This document shows, in pieces, positions 60,069 to 64,000 of a stretch of DNA of 64,000 nt. The notes under the pieces are model-generated. The model had not been told where the DNA came from and ran no database searches. It saw only the letters and a program-made list of their open reading frames with translations. The stretch's first letter is position 1, and every line of letters starts with the position of its first letter. Both the position numbers and the translations under genes were made by a program. Origin of the DNA: Candidatus Poribacteria bacterium (lineage in GTDB: Bacteria > Poribacteria > WGA-4E > WGA-3G); assembly GCA_022825825.1 (NCBI GenBank), contig JAJDWA010000040.1, forward strand, positions 74,488-138,487, in the 5' to 3' direction.

Positions 60069-60791
60069 ACTCCTAATACTATAGTGAATTATAATAGGGT
60101 TCGTTCAAACTGCGTGTGATAAATAATACTGACTTCAAAAACTACATGTTCAGTAATTGATTCACAACAAACAATGTATAGGTATAAGCAAGAACCTTGC
60201 CAAAAGGATGAAATCGGTCTTATCGTTGATGTGATGGTCCTGTACATCAAGGCGGCATCGGGGTTCAGAGGGTAGGTGGGGTCGACGGTGTGATGTGTGA
60301 GCGCTTATAGTGTCTTCTGCTCTCAGCTGTGTCAAAATACAACAGGTTAGGGTAGGAAAGCTTGATAGGACAGGTTGCAAAGCACAGTGTAGCATATCGC
60401 AACACTGTTGCATTTTGCGACACAGGATCGGTATCGCATTTTTTTTTAGCGCAAACTTTTAATTTGCATTCTACGGGACTGTTCCATATTCCAGTCCCGC
60501 TGAATGCCAAAAAGGCATTCATAGCGTTGATTTGGTAGGGACGATATGTTTATAGAAAACTGTTACCACCTCTCTTGAGTTCCGTAGGAACGATATGTGG
60601 GACCAATAACAGGTCCATAAACATTGCGTCCCCGCCAAATACCATACGGGGAATGCCAAAAGGCGAATGCGCGTATGGCATTCGCCATGATTCATACCGT
60701 TGATTTGGCGTATTTGGCGTTGATTCACGGGACTGAAGAGATGGACTCAAAATCAAAAATCCTTAAGTTGACACCTATGTAACTTGTAGAA
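60069..60791. other. Intergenic region with palindromic repeats
   Basis: A 723-base gap. 60069-60430 upstream of the giant gene should hold its promoter (a TATAAT-like sequence lies about 30 bases before the ATG on the minus strand, without a matching -35). 60495-60780 carries GAATGCCAAAAAGGCATTC, GGCGAATGC/GCATTCGCC and repeated GTTGATTTGG modules also seen at 2200 and 27030. Several short ORFs here lack coding character. Confidence 0.6.
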
Positions 60792-61427
60792 TTACCAACC
60801 CGCCTGTTTCAAGAATTCCAATGCCATCAAGGTGTGCCCTTCTGCATTGGGATGCACGCCATCTTGTGTTGTCCACAACGCACCAGGACGTGCGGCAACA
60901 GCATTATCAAACGCATTATTCGTCTGAATTAATCGCGCATCGAACTCATCAGCAAGTTTATGGATACTTGCGTTATAGGCATCCACTGCTAATGGACGCG
61001 GGTTTTCAACATCCTCTTCAATATAAAAAATCTCAAATAAGAAAAGCGGTGCATCTAACTCATTTTTTACACGCGTGAGGATTCTCCGATAGCACGTTTC
61101 CCAGTTTGGCAGATAGGTTTCATTTGAGATGCCTTCTCCAAGCTGACGACTCGCATTGTTGATACCAATTTTCACTGAAAGCCAATCCGGTTTTTCATCA
61201 ATGACATCGGTATCCCAACGCGTTTCTAAACCTTCCACAATATCCCCACCAATCCCTTTGTTGACATAAGCGATGTCACGTTCAGGGTATTTGGCTGTAA
61301 TCAGTTCAGTTATTTTGCGGACATACCCGTGCCCTAAAGGCGCGTGATCGCCCCTTCTACCACAATCCGTAATACTATCTCCGATGAAAAGCACCTTATC
61401 TCCAGATTGAAATAATAAATTACTCAC
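60792..61427 (-). CDS. SGNH/GDSL-family hydrolase
   Basis: 211 residues. Block I VLFIGDSITDCGRRGDH carries the catalytic Ser; block II Gly in NKGIGGDIVEGLETRW; block III near SVKIGINNASRQ (G-x-N variant); block V DGVHPNAEGHTLMA holds the catalytic Asp and His. No signal peptide, so probably intracellular. Members deacetylate sugars or cleave esters and thioesters; the surrounding carbohydrate genes favour a carbohydrate esterase (inference). Start is GTG with AAGGAG eight bases upstream. Confidence 0.92.
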   Translation of the reverse strand: MSNLLFQSGDKVLFIGDSITDCGRRGDHAPLGHGYVRKITELITAKYPERDIAYVNKGIGGDIVEGLETRWDTDVIDEKPDWLSVKIGINNASRQLGEGISNETYLPNWETCYRRILTRVKNELDAPLFLFEIFYIEEDVENPRPLAVDAYNASIHKLADEFDARLIQTNNAFDNAVAARPGALWTTQDGVHPNAEGHTLMALEFLKQAGW

Positions 61428-61541
61428 AAACTATCTCCTTTATGTGATATACTAATAATAGACATTTTGACTTTTATTTACGTCGTTGCTCAAGATATGA
61501 CGTTCCAAAGTAACTTATCATATTTTCAACAGAATGCCAAC

Positions 61542-62177
61542 ATGAAAAACATCGGAGTTCTCCACGTCATTACAGATACAACGCTGCAGTCTCGATTTAC
61601 ACATCCTGAACTGGCAGCACTTGCGATTCAAGGGGGTGCGGACACCATCCAATTCCGACATAAAAACGGAACAACACGCGAACTGATAGAAATAGCACAG
61701 CAAATGCAGGCAATATGCGTGCAGCCTGATGTGCCTTTGATTGTAAATGACAGGGCGGATATTGCGTTAGCTGTTGGTGCTGCGGGAACACACTTTGGGC
61801 AAGATGATATGCCTGTTGCTATCGGGAAAAGAATCCTTTCTTCAGAAACTATTATCGGCGCATCGGCACGAACTGAAGAGAAGGTCCTTGAGGCTATTTC
61901 AGAGGGGGCAGACTATATCGGGTTTGGCCCCATCTATCAGACCTCTTCAAAATCGGATGCTGAAACACCTAAAGGGTTAGAAAGATTGCGCCTAATGTGT
62001 GAAATAGCGAAGTGTCCTGTAATTGCTATTGGTGGAATTACGTTACAAACCACGGCAGCGGTAATTAGAGCAGGCGCGCACGGAATCGCTGTTATTTCTG
62101 CTGTGTGTGCACAGCCAGACCCTCGCGCAGCAACAAAAAATCTCATGCGAGAGATACAGCAAGCAAAACAGGTATAA
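61542..62177 (+). CDS. thiE: Thiamine-phosphate synthase
   Basis: 211 residues from ATG 61542 (KNIGVLHVITD), the usual ThiE length; longer starts at 61497 (ATG) or 61467 (TTG) exist and none has a Shine-Dalgarno. Motifs: QFRHKNGTTRELIEIA for the phosphate site, VNDRADIALAVGAAGTHFGQ, YIGFGPIYQTSSK and VIAIGGITLQT. It joins the pyrimidine and thiazole phosphates to give thiamine monophosphate in the cytoplasm. It heads an operon with a DUF2851 gene and a methyltransferase; no other thiamine biosynthesis gene is adjacent. Confidence 0.93.
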   Translation: MKNIGVLHVITDTTLQSRFTHPELAALAIQGGADTIQFRHKNGTTRELIEIAQQMQAICVQPDVPLIVNDRADIALAVGAAGTHFGQDDMPVAIGKRILSSETIIGASARTEEKVLEAISEGADYIGFGPIYQTSSKSDAETPKGLERLRLMCEIAKCPVIAIGGITLQTTAAVIRAGAHGIAVISAVCAQPDPRAATKNLMREIQQAKQV

Positions 62178-62201
62178 GACACAGCACTGGGAAGATGAAA
62201 T

Positions 62202-63692
62202 ATGAGTGAATGCAGTCAAGTTGATAAACCTGGTTTACCCACAAGAGAATTTGCACCTAATGAATTCAGGGAAGTCGATCAGGTTTATGAACCGGATTTT
62301 GATAAGGTTGAAGAAGATTTTGTGCAAAAATTATGGAATGGACAACATTTCTTCAATGCTAATCTGATGTCAATTGGTGGCAGAGAAATTCGCGTGTTAA
62401 AACAGGGTGTCTGGAACCGTGAAGAAGGACCCGATTTTATGCACGCTGAGATTGAAATTAACGGCAAATTGCATGTCGGTGATGTAGAAATCCACGTTAA
62501 AGCTTCGGAATGGTACGCACATAAACATCATCTGAACTCAAGATATAACCGTGTTGTTCTTCACGTAGTTTTCTTTAACGACGACTTCAATCTCCGGACA
62601 CGGTTACAGAACGGCAAACGAATTCCAACATTGGAACTCCTCAAATGGATTGACACTCCCATCGGAGACCTATTTGACGAAACGATAAAGTCGGAGACAG
62701 ACGCAACTAATTTCTGTCGAGTAACGGGCAACCGATTAAACATAGAAAACCTCAAAAGCACCTTTGAGTCGTTAGGGACTGAACGGTTTTTAGAAAAAGC
62801 TGATGCTGTCAGGCTTTTAAGAACACGTCTTAATTTCGAGCAAATCCTCTATGAAGGCATTATGGAAGCACTGGGATATTCACAAAACACTAAACCATTG
62901 CGCGAGTTGGCACAACGCGTACCTTTTTCCGATTTTGATCGAAAGTCCGAACACGAAATTCAAGCTATTCTCTTTGGTGTGGCTGGCCTGTTACCATCGC
63001 AATCAGAAAAATCATTACCTGATAACGAGATAGATGACCCGTTAATTGTGGCATTAGAGACACTATGGGAAGCTTCGGCACACGCTGAGCACTCCGACCA
63101 CATGAACGTATCACAGTGGCGGTTTGGTAAAATCCGTCCATATAACTATCCCACGCGCCGCATTGCAGCAATCAGCCAATTAATCTATTACTGCCGAGGA
63201 AGTCTGATGATGTACTTTCTACCCACCTGTGAAAAGGCAGCAAATATAAGTACACCCAAGCAGCTACGAGCAATTGGAGGTGAGCTTCTTAACCTCTTGA
63301 TGCTTGAACCTATCGGTTATTGGGAAACACACACCAACTTTGGGAAAGGTGGTACACAAAAAGCAAAGCTAATCGGAGAATCAAGAGCTTTGGACATCAT
63401 GGTCAACAAAATCCTTCCTGTCGCATATATTTGGGCAGTTGAATCGGAAAGCGGGGAATTACAGAGCGCTATTTTGAGACTTTACAGCGGCTTTACTAAA
63501 TTGCAAGAAAACAGCGTCATTCGTCAGATAGGGACACAAATTTTTTCTGAAGCGCAACCGATGCGTTTAATTAGTCCCACTGCGAAAATACAGCAAGGAA
63601 TGGTTCGGCTTTACAAAAACTACTGTGCTGACCAACTCTGCGATCTATGTCCTATTATTGAACACAATGCCGTTTTGTTAAAGGAAAGTTAA
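62202..63692 (+). CDS. DUF2851 family protein
   Basis: 496 residues. Recognised from EEDFVQKLWNGQHFFNANLM, then REIRVLKQGVWNREEGPDFM, HAEIEINGKLHVGDVEIHVK and HLNSRYNRVVLHVVFF, the conserved N-terminal core of DUF2851, seen in Bacteroidetes and Chloroflexi among others. The G-D-V-E-I-H-x-K and G-P-D-F sequence resembles a PD-(D/E)xK nuclease-like core (inference). Four cysteines near the C-terminus (NYCADQLCDLCPII) could bind a metal or Fe-S cluster. 24 bases after thiE, and the methyltransferase begins one base after its stop. Confidence 0.85.
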   Translation: MSECSQVDKPGLPTREFAPNEFREVDQVYEPDFDKVEEDFVQKLWNGQHFFNANLMSIGGREIRVLKQGVWNREEGPDFMHAEIEINGKLHVGDVEIHVKASEWYAHKHHLNSRYNRVVLHVVFFNDDFNLRTRLQNGKRIPTLELLKWIDTPIGDLFDETIKSETDATNFCRVTGNRLNIENLKSTFESLGTERFLEKADAVRLLRTRLNFEQILYEGIMEALGYSQNTKPLRELAQRVPFSDFDRKSEHEIQAILFGVAGLLPSQSEKSLPDNEIDDPLIVALETLWEASAHAEHSDHMNVSQWRFGKIRPYNYPTRRIAAISQLIYYCRGSLMMYFLPTCEKAANISTPKQLRAIGGELLNLLMLEPIGYWETHTNFGKGGTQKAKLIGESRALDIMVNKILPVAYIWAVESESGELQSAILRLYSGFTKLQENSVIRQIGTQIFSEAQPMRLISPTAKIQQGMVRLYKNYCADQLCDLCPIIEHNAVLLKES

Positions 63693-63693
63693 T

Positions 63694-64000
63694 ATGGATT
63701 CAAATGCTTCTCCCTTAACTGATGAATCTTATTGGACAACCCTTTGGGACGGACAACAACATAAAGTTCGTCACCTGAGATGGGCTTATGTGGCAAACCG
63801 CCAACTCGCGAAATTATTTGAACGTGCCCTTACTAACTTTAAACACCCAACACTTATTGAGCTTGGATGTGCAGATTCGCTATGGTTGCCATATCTTGCC
63901 AAAAATTATGATGCTGAATGCTACGGCATAGACTTTTCGGAATTAGGGTGTCAGCTTGCAAAACGTAATCTCGCCCTTGCTGGTGTAGAAGGCACGGTTC
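63694..64000 (+). CDS. Class I SAM-dependent methyltransferase (N-terminal part, cut by window edge)
   Basis: About 102 residues visible. ATG preceded by AAGGAAAG; it starts one base after the DUF2851 stop. Motif I reads TLIELGCADSLWLPYLAKNY, with G-x-A where G-x-G is usual; motif II reads ECYGIDFSELGCQLAKRNL. This is a typical SAM-binding half. Substrate unknown; the rest lies outside the window. Confidence 0.82.
   Translation, partial: MDSNASPLTDESYWTTLWDGQQHKVRHLRWAYVANRQLAKLFERALTNFKHPTLIELGCADSLWLPYLAKNYDAECYGIDFSELGCQLAKRNLALAGVEGTV

Noticed and set aside
60162..60756. Several minus-strand ORFs of 68-85 codons in the spacer before the SGNH gene
   Set aside because: They overlap each other and the palindromic modules and show no coding pattern.
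1..64000. tRNA, rRNA, riboswitch (including TPP upstream of thiE) or CRISPR
   Set aside because: No cloverleaf, rRNA segment, recognisable TPP-type conserved core or regular repeat-spacer array was seen by eye; a covariance-model scan would be needed to exclude small RNAs.

Overview
The window reads like a piece of chromosome from an uncultured, probably marine or sponge-associated bacterium close to Candidatus Poribacteria. This is inference from recurring traits: a giant secreted protein ending in an FlgD/Por-like tail with the motif PNPFNPETWIPY, abundant phytanoyl-CoA dioxygenase and Gfo/Idh/MocA-type enzymes, SFSPDGK-type WD40 proteins, a DUF4838 protein, and many short palindromic intergenic repeats of the type GGTTAGGAAACCGCACC. 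No rRNA, tRNA, CRISPR array, prophage or replication origin was seen.

Layout. 1-6.3 kb: sugar/keto-acid oxidoreductases (MDR reductase, Gfo/Idh/MocA, D-2-hydroxyacid dehydrogenase) and a GH2 glycosidase. 6.9-14 kb (+ strand): a secreted protein, a TolB-like beta-propeller, an aldo/keto reductase with a thiamine-binding-type protein, and a tandem family of three secreted beta-sandwich (PA14/CBM-like) proteins. 14.3-22.2 kb (- strand): a double-vWA membrane protein, a Uma2 nuclease, and an operon of a nicotinamidase-like hydrolase, a NupG-like transporter and a DUF4838 protein. 22.7-35.6 kb: a degenerate receiver protein, a CYTH protein, a deoxyhypusine-synthase-like protein overlapping an O-antigen ligase, a decayed IS630 transposase, an orphan membrane fusion protein, MsrA, a 3-hydroxyisobutyrate-type dehydrogenase, a flippase-like protein, NadC, a sugar isomerase and PlsC. 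35.9-49.6 kb: a 14-repeat WD40 lipoprotein, a mannose-6-phosphate-isomerase-like cupin, two PhyH dioxygenases, a small coupled gene pair with a retropepsin-like protease, a GT4 glycosyltransferase, an aminotransferase, a DUF815 ATPase and two further secreted proteins. 49.9-53.2 kb: an ECF sigma factor, an FHA-like protein, a TPR metallopeptidase and CvpA. 53.5-60.1 kb: a 2202-residue LRR/cadherin surface protein. 60.8-64 kb: an SGNH hydrolase, then a ThiE - DUF2851 - methyltransferase operon cut by the window end.

How it fits together. Much of the content is carbohydrate handling (GH2, DUF4838, CBM9-like, sugar isomerases and dehydrogenases) plus cell-surface or secreted binding proteins. 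The most striking cross-cutting signal is a short conserved tail, roughly V-E-x-x-G-K-(L/I)-x-T-x-W-G-x-(L/I)-K, at or near the C-terminus of six secreted proteins with unrelated main domains. It looks like an undescribed sorting or anchoring signal.

Intergenic DNA is densely seeded with at least three repeat families: MITE-like elements with TATAGTGAAACC ends, GC-rich hairpins GGCGCGTTT/AAACGCGCC at gene 3' ends, and a third dispersed AT-rich element. Start codons were moved from the longest possible ORF where a Shine-Dalgarno sequence clearly favours an internal start.
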